Source: Bacteroidales bacterium (GTDB taxonomy: Bacteria > Bacteroidota > Bacteroidia > Bacteroidales > UBA932). Taken from it: a DNA stretch of 38,156 nucleotides. The stretch is taken from positions 1 to 38,156 of the forward strand of contig JAKSKN010000019.1 in assembly GCA_024401695.1 (NCBI GenBank). Reading direction: 5' to 3'. The translations under genes were made by a program, and so were the position numbers. Under the pieces are notes generated by a model. It was not told where the DNA came from. It was given only the letters and a program-made list of their open reading frames with translations, and searched no databases. Shown here in pieces: positions 15,807-23,897 of this stretch (positions are counted from its first letter, which is position 1; every line of letters starts with the position of its first letter).

Positions 15807-17162
15807 ATGAGCCTTCTATCATTTTTTCGAAAGTTGGTGAACAGATTGTTCCCTGTAAAAGACATCAAATCGGCACTCGATGTGAAGCTCGGTGTATCGA
15901 ATGATATGTTGAACGCGATCCTGCTCTGGGACAGATGCTACAAAGGCACCGCGGACTGGCTGCACATCGACGGCGAGGAGGATATCCACAGCCTGCGCAT
16001 CGAGCAGTCCGTGTGTTCCATCTTCGCGGATTCTGTACTGTCCGAGATGACTGCAACCTGTGAGAACGAGCGTATTCAGAAAGCACTGGAAAAGACGATC
16101 GCACGGCTCGGCGAGGAATTTGAAAAAGGACTTGCAACGGGTGCGCTGATCATCAAGCCGCTTGGTGATTCCGGCAAGGTGCAGTTCATTCCGCAGTCAG
16201 ATTTTCTGCCCGTGTCGTATGATTCCGACAAGCGCATCCGCGATGTTATTTTCCCAGACTTCCTGAAGATCGGGGACAACTTCTACACGCGCCTTGAATA
16301 TCACAAGCTGACGGATGCAGGTCTGGAGATCACCAACCGTGCATACCGCAGCAGTACGCAGCAGAACTTAGGTTTTGAGATTCCGCTTGAAAGCATCGAG
16401 CAGTGGGCGGACATCGAGCCGTACAGCTTCTACCCCGGCATGACGCGCCCTGCGTTCGGGTACTATGTCAACCCGCGGGCAAACACGATAGACAGCGGAA
16501 GCAAGGCAGGCATTTCGATTTTTGAGCGTGCGATCGACACGATCTGCGATGCGGACAGGCAGTTTGCACGGCTCGACTACGAGTATGACAGCGCAGAACG
16601 CGCCGTCCATGTGGACGACAACGCGCTGAAGCTGACCAAAGGCGGAGAGCTGGGACTTCCGAAGCGGCACCGCAGGCTGTACCGCGGTCTGAATCTCAGC
16701 GGCGGCAATGAGGAATTGTTCAAGGAGTTTTCGCCTGCCATCCGCGATGAGAACTACCGCAACGGGCTTGACAGCTACCTGCGCCTGATCGAAATGCAGT
16801 GCGGACTTGCATACGGCGACCTGAGCAATCCGCAGAGCGTTGATAAGACCGCAACAGAGGTCAGGTCGGCAAAGCACCGCAAGTATGAAACGGTCACGGC
16901 AATCCAGAAACAGCTTGTACCGTGTCTGGAGGATTACGTCTACGCGCAGGCGTTCTGGTTCGGCATGACCGCGCAGAACCCGCAGCTCCATATCAACTTC
17001 GAGGACAGCATTCTCCAGACCGATGAAGAAAAGCGCAGACAGGATATGCAGGATGTCGCCGCAGGTCTGATGAATGCCTGGGAGTATCGCATGAAGTGGT
17101 ACGGCGAGGACGAAGAAACCGCAAAGGCGAATGTTCCTCCGACCGCGCAGGTGATGATGTAA
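15807..17162 (+). CDS. Portal protein (A118/SPP1 Gp6-like)
   Basis: 451 residues, ATG directly after the terminase stop, with ACGGAGGGGG upstream. The order after terL, the length and segments such as DFLPVSYDSDKRIRDVIF and KTATEVRSAKHRKYET are typical of Listeria A118-like portal proteins. It forms the dodecameric DNA gateway at one capsid vertex and docks the terminase. Confidence 0.92.
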   Translation: MSLLSFFRKLVNRLFPVKDIKSALDVKLGVSNDMLNAILLWDRCYKGTADWLHIDGEEDIHSLRIEQSVCSIFADSVLSEMTATCENERIQKALEKTIARLGEEFEKGLATGALIIKPLGDSGKVQFIPQSDFLPVSYDSDKRIRDVIFPDFLKIGDNFYTRLEYHKLTDAGLEITNRAYRSSTQQNLGFEIPLESIEQWADIEPYSFYPGMTRPAFGYYVNPRANTIDSGSKAGISIFERAIDTICDADRQFARLDYEYDSAERAVHVDDNALKLTKGGELGLPKRHRRLYRGLNLSGGNEELFKEFSPAIRDENYRNGLDSYLRLIEMQCGLAYGDLSNPQSVDKTATEVRSAKHRKYETVTAIQKQLVPCLEDYVYAQAFWFGMTAQNPQLHINFEDSILQTDEEKRRQDMQDVAAGLMNAWEYRMKWYGEDEETAKANVPPTAQVMM

Positions 17163-17163
17163 C

Positions 17164-18327
17164 ATGAAGCCGCAGGAACTGGAAGCGATCCCACAGGCGT
17201 TTGAATCGAAGATGCGAGAGCTGCAACTTCGGATCATGGAGGACATTGTCAGGCGGCTGCGGAAGAATGCCGGAGAGGTCACGGCGGCGGCGGCGTGGCA
17301 GATGCAGCGTGCGTATGAACTCGGTGTATCGAAACAGGCACTGCGTCAGCTTCTGGAACAGGTCGCTGTGGAGCTGGAAACGCAGGTCGATGAAGTCTAT
17401 GACAGCAGGCTTGCGAACGTGTACAGCGCGGACAGGCAGCGGTACAAGGCAGCCGGCAAGCCGTTCATCGAGTATGCGGAAAACAAGGAATTGCAGCAGC
17501 TCATCTCCGCTGTCAAGGCGCAGACAAAGGACGAATTCCGCAACATCACGCAGAGCATGGGCTTTGCGCTGCCGAGCGGAGAAAACGGAAAAATCGAGTT
17601 TCATCCGATTGCCGACTACTATCAGCAGACGCTGGACGGTGCGGTCATGGACATTGCATCGGGGGCGTTCGACTACAACACGGTGCTGAAGCGCATCACG
17701 AACGAGATGACAAACAGCGGTGTGCGGACGGTCGCATACGCATCGGGACACACAGACCGCATCGAAGTCGCGGCGCGGCGAGCGGTGATGACAGGATTTC
17801 ATCAGGTCGTTGCGAAGAAAGCCGAGCAGGACATGGCAGCGCTCGACACGAACTATGTGGAGGTCACATGGCACCACGGCGCACGACCGACGCATCAGGT
17901 CTGGCAGGGAAAGGTGTATTTCTGGGACAGAGGGTTTGAGGATTCTCTCGCAGAACCGCCTGAAACGCTTGACAATTCTGGTGAAAGTGGTATAATAGAC
18001 TTAGAAGATATTCCGATTGGTCGTTCTCTCGGTGCAAAAGCTAAGAATTATGATATTATGGATTTGCAGACAGGCGAATCATTCAAATTTGCAGAAGGCA
18101 CAAAGCTGCAAAATGTTCAGGTGTTCGCTGGAAAAGGCTCAAAGACAGTATTTCGGAAAGCGCAGAAATATGCTGACAAATACGGTGGGGAAGCGAAAGA
18201 CTGGCAGCACGTCAAAGGCTTCGGCGTTATTGATTTCTATGGCGAGGACAGAAAAGCAGAGGTGCATTGGGTTCAATGCGAAAACATTGGAAAGCATGAT
18301 TTCTTCATAAAGGAGTGGTTGGAATGA
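17164..18327 (+). CDS. Minor capsid protein front half fused to a toxin-like C-terminal domain
   Basis: 387 residues. Residues 1-255 match the first part of Phage_min_cap2/MuF-type head proteins, ending with WHHGARPTHQVWQGKVYF, and then stop matching where the family normally continues with a YPEF...GYGTG block. That missing block is found in the gene at 23898. Residues 269-279 (LDNSGESGIID) are a linker whose DNA is also a promoter. Residues about 285-387 form an AT-rich, separately acquired domain (KLQNVQVFAGKGSK, DWQHVKGFGVIDFYG, AEVHW, HDFFIKEWL) like the C-terminal domains of MuF-type polymorphic toxins; a BECR-type RNase fold is a guess. A candidate immunity gene follows by ATGA overlap. 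Confidence 0.8.
   Translation: MKPQELEAIPQAFESKMRELQLRIMEDIVRRLRKNAGEVTAAAAWQMQRAYELGVSKQALRQLLEQVAVELETQVDEVYDSRLANVYSADRQRYKAAGKPFIEYAENKELQQLISAVKAQTKDEFRNITQSMGFALPSGENGKIEFHPIADYYQQTLDGAVMDIASGAFDYNTVLKRITNEMTNSGVRTVAYASGHTDRIEVAARRAVMTGFHQVVAKKAEQDMAALDTNYVEVTWHHGARPTHQVWQGKVYFWDRGFEDSLAEPPETLDNSGESGIIDLEDIPIGRSLGAKAKNYDIMDLQTGESFKFAEGTKLQNVQVFAGKGSKTVFRKAQKYADKYGGEAKDWQHVKGFGVIDFYGEDRKAEVHWVQCENIGKHDFFIKEWLE
17969..17996 (+). promoter_or_regulatory. Promoter embedded in the minor capsid/toxin fusion point (cassette 1)
   Basis: TTGACA (17969-17974), 16-base spacer, TATAAT (17991-17996) with extended -10 TG. It lies in frame inside the coding sequence at the exact junction between capsid and toxin-like domains. 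Transcription from about 18003 would cover only the toxin domain and the small gene at 18324, ending at the terminator 18486-18516. It closely matches the sequence at 24349-24376. Confidence 0.7.
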
Positions 18328-18485
18328 AAGTGAAGTATATCGGAAAAGAATATATCGGCACGGCATTCGAGCCTGATAAGATTTATGACGTGCTTTCAGT
18401 GGAAAAAGGCTGGTATAGAATCATGACAGAACTTGACGAGGACTACCTTTTCCCTCCGAATTTATTTGAAATCGTTGAAGAATAA
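18324..18485 (+). CDS. Candidate immunity protein of cassette 1
   Basis: 53 residues, ATG overlapping the last codons of the fusion gene and behind AAAGGAG at 8 bases. The small beta-rich sequence (KVKYIGKEYIG, YDVLSVEKGWYRI, EDYLFPPNLFEIVEE) looks like a compact SH3-like fold often found right after such phage head-toxin genes. Position, size and coupling suggest it neutralises the preceding C-terminal domain. The terminator begins one base after its stop codon. No experimental link is known to me. Confidence 0.6.
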   Translation: MKVKYIGKEYIGTAFEPDKIYDVLSVEKGWYRIMTELDEDYLFPPNLFEIVEE

Positions 18486-18516
18486 ACCGTCTGATTGAAT
18501 CAGGCGGTTTTGTTTT
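18486..18516 (+). terminator. Terminator of cassette 1
   Basis: ACCGTCTGAT and ATCAGGCGGT form a 10-base-pair stem (one G-T pair) with a TGA loop, followed by TTTGTTTT. The same stem with a different loop closes cassette 2 at 25630-25657, and both are followed by CCAGAATC. Confidence 0.85.
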
Positions 18517-18541
18517 ACCAGAATCTTGAAAGGAAAACATC

Positions 18542-18724
18542 ATGGATATCACCGGAACAGTCACGCGGGAGAAATACCGCGAATATCTTGTGAATCGTGC
18601 GGCAGTTCTGCAAAAACTATGCCAAGTCCTGATTGACAGCGAAGCGAAAATTGAAACGTATCTGAAAGCAAGTTCTGATTTTGAAAATGTCATGGAAAAG
18701 CTTTATCGGCTTGACAACCCATGA
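18542..18724 (+). CDS. Small phage head-region protein
   Basis: 60 residues, ATG 18542 behind GAAAGGAAAA. Helical (REKYREYLVNRAAVLQKLCQ, then AKIETYLKASSDFENVMEKLY). Lies between the cassette terminator and the scaffold gene. No family recognised. Confidence 0.5.
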   Translation: MDITGTVTREKYREYLVNRAAVLQKLCQVLIDSEAKIETYLKASSDFENVMEKLYRLDNP

Positions 18725-18754
18725 TTTCTTCACCACAATTCCATATGTCAAACA

Positions 18755-18785
18755 GCGTACTGCGAAAGCGGTGCGCTTTTTGTTT
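18755..18785 (+). terminator. Intrinsic terminator before the scaffold gene
   Basis: GCGTACTGC and GCGGTGCGC pair over 9 base pairs (two G-T) around a GAAA tetraloop, followed by TTTTTGTTT. It is a textbook terminator lying inside the head gene block, so late transcription must pass it or restart beyond it. Confidence 0.8.
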
Positions 18786-18860
18786 GCCCGCAACGGCGCA
18801 AAACTACGGACACGGAGCGGAAAGGAACCGCGAAAACAAACTGAAAGTGAGGAAACCACA

Positions 18861-19409
18861 ATGAAAAGAGAAGATGTCACAAAAATCTTCGAGGGCGCAA
18901 CCGAGGAGCAGGTCAATTCCCTGCTGAACATCCACAGCGCAGACATCGGCAATGCAAAAAAGGCTCTGGAGACTGAGCGCGACAGCCTGAAAGAGCAGCT
19001 CAAGACCGCACAGGATTCCCTGAAAGGTTTTGAGGGTGTCGATGTCAAGGACTTGCAGGCAAAGGTCACGGCTCTGACCGCCGACCTCGCCGCAAAGCAG
19101 AAGGAGCATGAAGCAAAGATCGCGGATATGGAATTTTCTTCCGCGCTCGATGCAGCGATCAGCGGCAGCAAAGCGAAGAACGCAAAGGCTGTCCGTGCAC
19201 TGCTCGATGTGGAAACCCTGAAAGCGTCCAAAAATCAGCAGGCAGACATCGCAGCAGCCATCAAGAAATGTCAGGAGGAAAACGACTATCTCTTTGGCAG
19301 CGATGAGCCGATCAAGAACGCCGTTCACGAATCGGGCGGCACAGGCAATGGAGGAAGCAGTCCGCTTGCGGCAATGCGTGCCGCGATGGGGCTTCCTGCC
19401 GAGAAATAA
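18861..19409 (+). CDS. Scaffold protein (phage GP20 family)
   Basis: 182 residues from ATG 18861, with GTGAGGAAA upstream; upstream in-frame codons cross the terminator and are unlikely to be used. It begins MKREDVTKIFEGATEEQVNSLL and has a central coiled coil of about 80 residues and a Gly-rich stretch before the basic end. This matches the phage minor structural GP20 family, which acts as internal scaffold for head assembly and sits just before the major capsid gene. Confidence 0.88.
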   Translation: MKREDVTKIFEGATEEQVNSLLNIHSADIGNAKKALETERDSLKEQLKTAQDSLKGFEGVDVKDLQAKVTALTADLAAKQKEHEAKIADMEFSSALDAAISGSKAKNAKAVRALLDVETLKASKNQQADIAAAIKKCQEENDYLFGSDEPIKNAVHESGGTGNGGSSPLAAMRAAMGLPAEK

Positions 19410-19422
19410 CAGGAGGTAACTT

Positions 19423-20298
19423 ATGCCGAACAACAACATTACGCTTTTCAAACAGTACATTCCTCTGCTTGATGAGGTGTACAAGCTCGCATCTCTGACA
19501 TCTGTACTGGACGGTGCGCCGGAACTTGCAAAGCAGGGTGCAAACGCGGATGAACTCATCATCCCGAAGATTAGCATGGACGGTCTTGCTGATTACAGCC
19601 GTAACAGCGGTTATGTCGGCGGCGATGTCACCATGACAAATGAAACCGTCAAGTGCAACTTCGACCGCGGCAGAATGTTCAATGTCGATACGCTCGACAA
19701 TCAGGAAACCGCAGGTATGGCTTACGGCAGACTGGCATCGGAATTCATCCGCACAAAGGTCGTACCCGAGCTGGATGCGTTCCGCATGGCGACCTACGCA
19801 CAGGTCAGCGGCATCTCCACGACCGATGCGGCGGTGCTGTCTACGGGTGCAAACGTCATCGCGGCGATTCGTGCAGCAGTCAATGCATTTGACGAAGATG
19901 AAGTGCCTGCCGATCAGCGTTATCTGTTCATCACTCCGACGCTGATCCAGCTTGTTGACGATATGGACACTACGAAGTCGAAAAAGGTTCTGGAAACCCT
20001 GAACGTGGTCAAGATCCCGCAGAGCCGCTTCTATACGAAGATCCTCCAGAAAGACGGTCTGACAAGCGGTCAGGAGCGCGGCGGCTTTGCAAAGCACAGT
20101 GACGGCAAGGACATCAACTTCATGCTGATTCACAAGCCAGCGCTGATCCAGTATCAGAAGCACGTTTCGCAAAAGATCATCACGCCGGAACAGAATCAGG
20201 ATTCTGACGGCTGGAAGTTCGGCTACCGCAATGTCGGTATCGCGGATGTCTGCGAAAACAAGGTTGCAGGCATCTATCTGCACAAGTCCACGACCTGA
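19423..20298 (+). CDS. Major capsid protein
   Basis: 291 residues behind AGGAGGT. Follows the scaffold gene, as the major capsid does in A118-like siphoviruses. Characteristic stretches are GLADYSRNSGYVGGDV, LDAFRMATYAQVSG, LFITPTLIQLVDDM and the final VGIADVCENKVAGIYLHK. It forms the icosahedral shell with an HK97-type fold (inferred from family). Confidence 0.88.
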   Translation: MPNNNITLFKQYIPLLDEVYKLASLTSVLDGAPELAKQGANADELIIPKISMDGLADYSRNSGYVGGDVTMTNETVKCNFDRGRMFNVDTLDNQETAGMAYGRLASEFIRTKVVPELDAFRMATYAQVSGISTTDAAVLSTGANVIAAIRAAVNAFDEDEVPADQRYLFITPTLIQLVDDMDTTKSKKVLETLNVVKIPQSRFYTKILQKDGLTSGQERGGFAKHSDGKDINFMLIHKPALIQYQKHVSQKIITPEQNQDSDGWKFGYRNVGIADVCENKVAGIYLHKSTT

Positions 20299-20316
20299 TG
20301 AAAGGAGAATGCAAAC

Positions 20317-20484
20317 ATGGCTGAAACAAGAATCCTGCCGAGCGATACGCAGGCAAACATTGAGGAGAATTTGCTCCGCATTCTCGCACTGATTGACGAT
20401 CTTGACGAGCGCGTGGAAGCACTCGAAGATGCTGATACTTCCGGCGGCGGTGATTCCGGCGGCGGCGGTGTAGGTGAAAGCTGA
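20317..20484 (+). CDS. Small head-region protein with Gly-rich tail
   Basis: 55 residues, ATG 20317 behind AAAGGAG. A helix with heptad spacing (NLLRILALIDDLDERVEAL) is followed by an acidic and Gly-rich tail (SGGGDSGGGGVGES). Its TGA overlaps the ATG of the next gene. It could be a head decoration or fibre trimer stub; no family recognised. Confidence 0.6.
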   Translation: MAETRILPSDTQANIEENLLRILALIDDLDERVEALEDADTSGGGDSGGGGVGES

Positions 20485-20867
20485 TGACGCCATACGCTGA
20501 CGCTGCTTACTACACGGGGACATACCTCAGCGGGCGGGATGCAGTGATTCCGTCCGCGCAGTTCCCGTTCTATGCGCGTGATGCAACCATGCGCATTCAT
20601 CAGCGCACCTACGGCAGAGTGTCTGAGACAGTCCCCGAAGAAGTGAAGCTGTGCTGCTGTGAGATTGCGGAAGCGCTCTATCAGGCAGAGCAGGCAAACA
20701 AAAAGACCGAGGGCGGCACGGTTGCATCGGAAAGCAACGGCGGATGGTCAAAGACGTATGTCACGGCAGACGGCAAAGCATCCGCAGAAACGCTGAACGC
20801 AGCGGCTGAGAACATCATGCAGAAGTGGCTCGGTAATACAGGCTATCTCTATCTGGGGGTGGAATGA
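20484..20867 (+). CDS. Head-tail connector protein (adaptor)
   Basis: 127 residues. Position directly after the capsid genes and the helical pattern (PEEVKLCCCEIAEALYQAEQ, then ASAETLNAAAENIMQKWL) fit Gp6/Gp15-type connectors that dock under the portal. Start ATG 20484 overlaps the preceding stop. Confidence 0.75.
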   Translation: MTPYADAAYYTGTYLSGRDAVIPSAQFPFYARDATMRIHQRTYGRVSETVPEEVKLCCCEIAEALYQAEQANKKTEGGTVASESNGGWSKTYVTADGKASAETLNAAAENIMQKWLGNTGYLYLGVE

Positions 20868-21227
20868 ATGCTGACAAATGCTGACTGCACACTCTACCGC
20901 TGGAACGCTGCAAGCGGAGGCTATGACCGATTTTATTTCTCGGAGTGCTACTGGTCGGAGAACGAGGGAGCAGCCGTTCGCAAGCTTGGAATGCAGCATC
21001 AGACCTCGGTGACTGTGTTTCTCTATGATGACACCAATCCGCCGCAGAATCCGACCAAAGATATGATGGTAAAAGGCAATTGCCCGTTCACTTTTACAAA
21101 CACCACACCTGCAACCGTGTCCGCATCGCTCAAAGCGTTCATCACGGCATACAAAGTTCGCACAGTCATGGCGGTAGATAACCGAATGTTTGGCGGACTG
21201 CCGCATATCGAGGTGACACTCAAATGA
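20868..21227 (+). CDS. Head closure / minor capsid protein
   Basis: 119 residues, beta-rich (TLYRWNAASGGYDRFYFSEC, then TVFLYDDTNPPQNPTKD). Order and length correspond to the head-closure position (Minor_capsid_1-like slot) of A118-type phages. It would seal the filled head and give the tail a docking surface. Family call rests mostly on gene order. Confidence 0.65.
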   Translation: MLTNADCTLYRWNAASGGYDRFYFSECYWSENEGAAVRKLGMQHQTSVTVFLYDDTNPPQNPTKDMMVKGNCPFTFTNTTPATVSASLKAFITAYKVRTVMAVDNRMFGGLPHIEVTLK

Positions 21228-21652
21228 AACTGGATGCGAAGAAAATCGCACAGCGGCATGGCATCACAAAAGGTGGAGCTGTGCAGAAGTATGTGGATAA
21301 TGCCTGCATTCGTGCCATGAAACCATATACGCCTGCGCGAAACATGATTCTGACACAGTCTGCAAGGACAGGCACGGTCATCGGATCCGGTGAAATCGTA
21401 CAGAATACGCCGTATGCGCACTACCAGTACGAGGGTGTGGTATACGGTCCGAACTTCCCGCAGTATGATGAAAGCGGCGTGATTATCGGATGGAAGTCAC
21501 CGCGCAAGAAATACCGTACAAGCCGAGAACTTGTATACAGCAAGTCAAGGCATCCGAAAGCGGGAAAGCGATGGTTTCACCGCATGAAGGCGGAGAAAGG
21601 CAAAGAGATCCTCGCAGCAGCACAAAGACTGATTGACAGAGGTGTGAAATGA
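21224..21652 (+). CDS. Minor capsid protein 2-like / tail connector
   Basis: 142 residues, ATGA overlap with the previous gene. The segment AMKPYTPARNMILTQSART, followed by PYAHYQYEG and a basic C-terminus (HPKAGKRWFHRMKAEKG), is typical of the Minor_capsid_2/HK97 gp10-like tail-completion proteins. Confidence 0.8.
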   Translation: MKLDAKKIAQRHGITKGGAVQKYVDNACIRAMKPYTPARNMILTQSARTGTVIGSGEIVQNTPYAHYQYEGVVYGPNFPQYDESGVIIGWKSPRKKYRTSRELVYSKSRHPKAGKRWFHRMKAEKGKEILAAAQRLIDRGVK

Positions 21653-22062
21653 ACATTATCGAAACGATGCAGAGCATTTTGAATGAATATCCGCAGATTG
21701 GTACTGTTCGTGTCAACTATGTGGAAAATGAGGATGATTTCGGAATCGCGCCGAACGGTGATAGTCTGGTGCGGGAGGATTGCATCGGGAATGAACACCG
21801 CGCACACAGCTTTGTGCTGTATTGCAAATTGCAGTCCATGTCTGACTATGACCGCCTGAACGATTCTGGAATTTTGCTTGATTTGCAGGCATATCTTGAA
21901 TCCGCAGCGCAGGAGCAGCAAGTCGGTTATGGCAGAAAAACAGGAACGCTCGACAAGATCATCTGCGAAAACGGAATGCTTCTGGAGGCACCCTCTGAAA
22001 CGCTGACAGATGGATGGATCTATCAGATGCAGGTACGGGCGGAATATACGATCCCTGCGTGA
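21649..22062 (+). CDS. Tail terminator (Minor_capsid_3-like)
   Basis: 137 residues, ATGA overlap. Pattern includes a helical start (IIETMQSILNEYPQIG), the SFVLYCKLQSMSDYDRL region and a beta-rich end (YQMQVRAEYTIPA), as in phage tail terminators that cap the growing tail tube. Last of the connector series before the tail tube gene. Confidence 0.75.
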   Translation: MNIIETMQSILNEYPQIGTVRVNYVENEDDFGIAPNGDSLVREDCIGNEHRAHSFVLYCKLQSMSDYDRLNDSGILLDLQAYLESAAQEQQVGYGRKTGTLDKIICENGMLLEAPSETLTDGWIYQMQVRAEYTIPA

Positions 22063-22085
22063 GCAGTGGAGAAACGGAGGATACA

Positions 22086-22859
22086 ATGAGTAAGATCAAG
22101 CGTAAAATGATGGCGCACTTTATCGATGCAGCCGTAGTCGGTGCGGCAGCGGAGTATGTACGCCTTGGCAAAGACCTTGAAGAATTCAATACGGAGATGT
22201 CCGCCAATGTTGAGAAGAAAAACAACATCCTCGGCGAAACATCCGTGACAATCGACAGCTACGAGAAATCTGCAACGGTTGAGCCGTACTATGCTGATGC
22301 GGCAGAGCCGTTGTTCGCGCGGCTCCAGTCGATCATTGACGAGGAACAGACCATGGATGACCTTGCAACAACCGTGCTGGACGTTCATCTGTGGGAGGAA
22401 ACAGGAACCGACAACGAATATGTTGCATGGCGTGAGGATGCCTATATTGAGGTGTCCAGCTATGGCGGCAATACTACGGGTTATCAGATCCCGTTCAATA
22501 TTCATTATGCCGGAAACCGTGTCAAAGGCAAGTTCAATGCCGTGACAAAGGTATTCACGCCTGATACCCAGACGCTCGGTGCACTTCGCATTGAAGTGGT
22601 CGGCGGCGGTTCTGCAACCAGTACAAAGGTGTCGGACGTTATCGGCGAAACGGATGAAAGCAATCTGATGTATAAGCTCGGCGGCAACAGCCTGACTGCG
22701 CCGAATTTCGGCGACAGTACCACGGGATACACCGCGCTGACGCTTGATACCGCAATTACGGTCACATCCGCACAGACGCGCATTGTCGTTGTCGAAAAGA
22801 ATTCCGGTGGAACTGTCATTGCGACATCGCCTGTCACGAAGGTCATTACAGGAAGCTGA
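22086..22859 (+). CDS. Major tail tube protein
   Basis: 257 residues from ATG 22086 behind CGGAGG. The first about 180 residues have the tail-tube layout (SVTIDSYEKSATVEPYYAD, then YQIPFNIHYAGNRVKG). The C-terminal about 80 residues look like an added Ig-like or surface domain rich in T, S and V. A strong terminator follows directly. Confidence 0.85.
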   Translation: MSKIKRKMMAHFIDAAVVGAAAEYVRLGKDLEEFNTEMSANVEKKNNILGETSVTIDSYEKSATVEPYYADAAEPLFARLQSIIDEEQTMDDLATTVLDVHLWEETGTDNEYVAWREDAYIEVSSYGGNTTGYQIPFNIHYAGNRVKGKFNAVTKVFTPDTQTLGALRIEVVGGGSATSTKVSDVIGETDESNLMYKLGGNSLTAPNFGDSTTGYTALTLDTAITVTSAQTRIVVVEKNSGGTVIATSPVTKVITGS

Positions 22860-22869
22860 TCCAAACAGA

Positions 22870-22906
22870 AAACGCGCTCACTTAGAAATGGTGGGCGCGT
22901 TTTGCT
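22870..22906 (+). terminator. Terminator after the tail tube gene
   Basis: AAACGCGCTCAC and GTGGGCGCGTTT pair over 12 bases (one G-T) with a 9-base loop, followed by TTTGCTTT. A terminator here is commonly used to keep the abundant tail tube mRNA above the downstream tail genes. Confidence 0.88.
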
Positions 22907-22927
22907 TTATACAGAAAGGAAATAGAA

Positions 22928-23335
22928 ATGAAAAAACTGCAATTCGATAACGGTATCCGTGAACTGTGCATCAACGATAATCCGAATGCGGTGATCCGCA
23001 TCTGCACAAACGATTTTTCGCTTCCGACAAGATTTCAGGCGATGTATGACAATGTCGCAAAGCTGCTTGCAGAGCTGGAACCATCTCCCGAAGCATTCGC
23101 CAAAGCGGACAAAGAGATCCGCGCACAGGTGGATACGCTTCTTGGCAGCCCTGTATCTGATACGGTATTCGGCAGCGTCAATTGCCTGACAAACGCAGGC
23201 GGTCAGCCGATCGTCATCAATTTCCTGGAGGCAGTGCTTCCGTTTATTGAGGAGAGCGTCAAATCGGAGAATGAGGCTGCAAAACAGCGCGTATCAAAGT
23301 ATACGGAGCAGCTTGCAGACATCCCGCAGGAATGA
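22928..23335 (+). CDS. Tail assembly chaperone (gpG-like)
   Basis: 135 residues, ATG behind AAAGGAAA. Located between tail tube and tape measure genes; helical with an acidic centre (LLAELEPSPEAFAKADKEI), as in tail assembly chaperones. It is followed by the Gp15 gene after a 3-base gap rather than through a frameshift. Confidence 0.75.
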   Translation: MKKLQFDNGIRELCINDNPNAVIRICTNDFSLPTRFQAMYDNVAKLLAELEPSPEAFAKADKEIRAQVDTLLGSPVSDTVFGSVNCLTNAGGQPIVINFLEAVLPFIEESVKSENEAAKQRVSKYTEQLADIPQE

Positions 23336-23338
23336 GCC

Positions 23339-23893
23339 ATGATGCTCGGTGTTCTTCCGCATTCGCTGACGGTTGATGGTGTATCATACCGCATTCGCAC
23401 GGATTTCCGTGCCGCTTTGCTGGTATTTCAGGCATATGCAGACCCTGAACTGACGGATATGGAAAAAGCGATTGTATGCCTGCGCACGCTGTATTGCGAT
23501 GAGATACCGCGCAATACGGAAGCGGCACTGGAACAGGCTGCCTGGTATCTGGACGGCGGGGATACTGTAAAAACAAATCCGCTTCCGCAGCCGGTACTTG
23601 ACTGGGAACAGGATGCACCGCTGTATTTTCCTGCCGTAAACAAGGTTGCGGGCTATGAGGTGCGCGGATGCAAGTATCTGCACTGGTGGACATTTCTTGG
23701 GTACTTTCGTGAAATCGGGGAAGGTGTGTTTTCTGAGGTCGTCAGCATTCGCACGAAGAAAGTACGCGGCAAAAAACTTGAAAAATACGAAAGAGAATTT
23801 GAGCAGGAGCATTCTGAGCTTGTCCGTATCCGTCCGCGGTATACCGATGAGGAGCAGGCGGAGATTGACGCGCTGAATGCAATGCTGGGGTGA
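23339..23893 (+). CDS. Bacteriophage Gp15 family, tail assembly chaperone partner
   Basis: 184 residues. Strong Gp15 signature: LDWEQDAPLYFPAVNKV, LHWWTFLGYFREIGEG, VVSIRTKKVRGKKLEKYE. Gp15 proteins take the gpGT position and help to assemble the tail tube around the tape measure. In related phages the tape measure gene comes next; here a 1.9-kb cassette lies between them. Confidence 0.88.
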   Translation: MMLGVLPHSLTVDGVSYRIRTDFRAALLVFQAYADPELTDMEKAIVCLRTLYCDEIPRNTEAALEQAAWYLDGGDTVKTNPLPQPVLDWEQDAPLYFPAVNKVAGYEVRGCKYLHWWTFLGYFREIGEGVFSEVVSIRTKKVRGKKLEKYEREFEQEHSELVRIRPRYTDEEQAEIDALNAMLG

Positions 23894-23897
23894 TGCT

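Noticed and set aside
19312-20523. 403-codon leftward ORF
   Set aside because: Antisense of scaffold and major capsid genes; no start signal and no family.
23300-23345. Programmed frameshift between the tail assembly chaperone genes
   Set aside because: No slippery heptamer before the TGA; the second gene has its own ATG after 3 bases.
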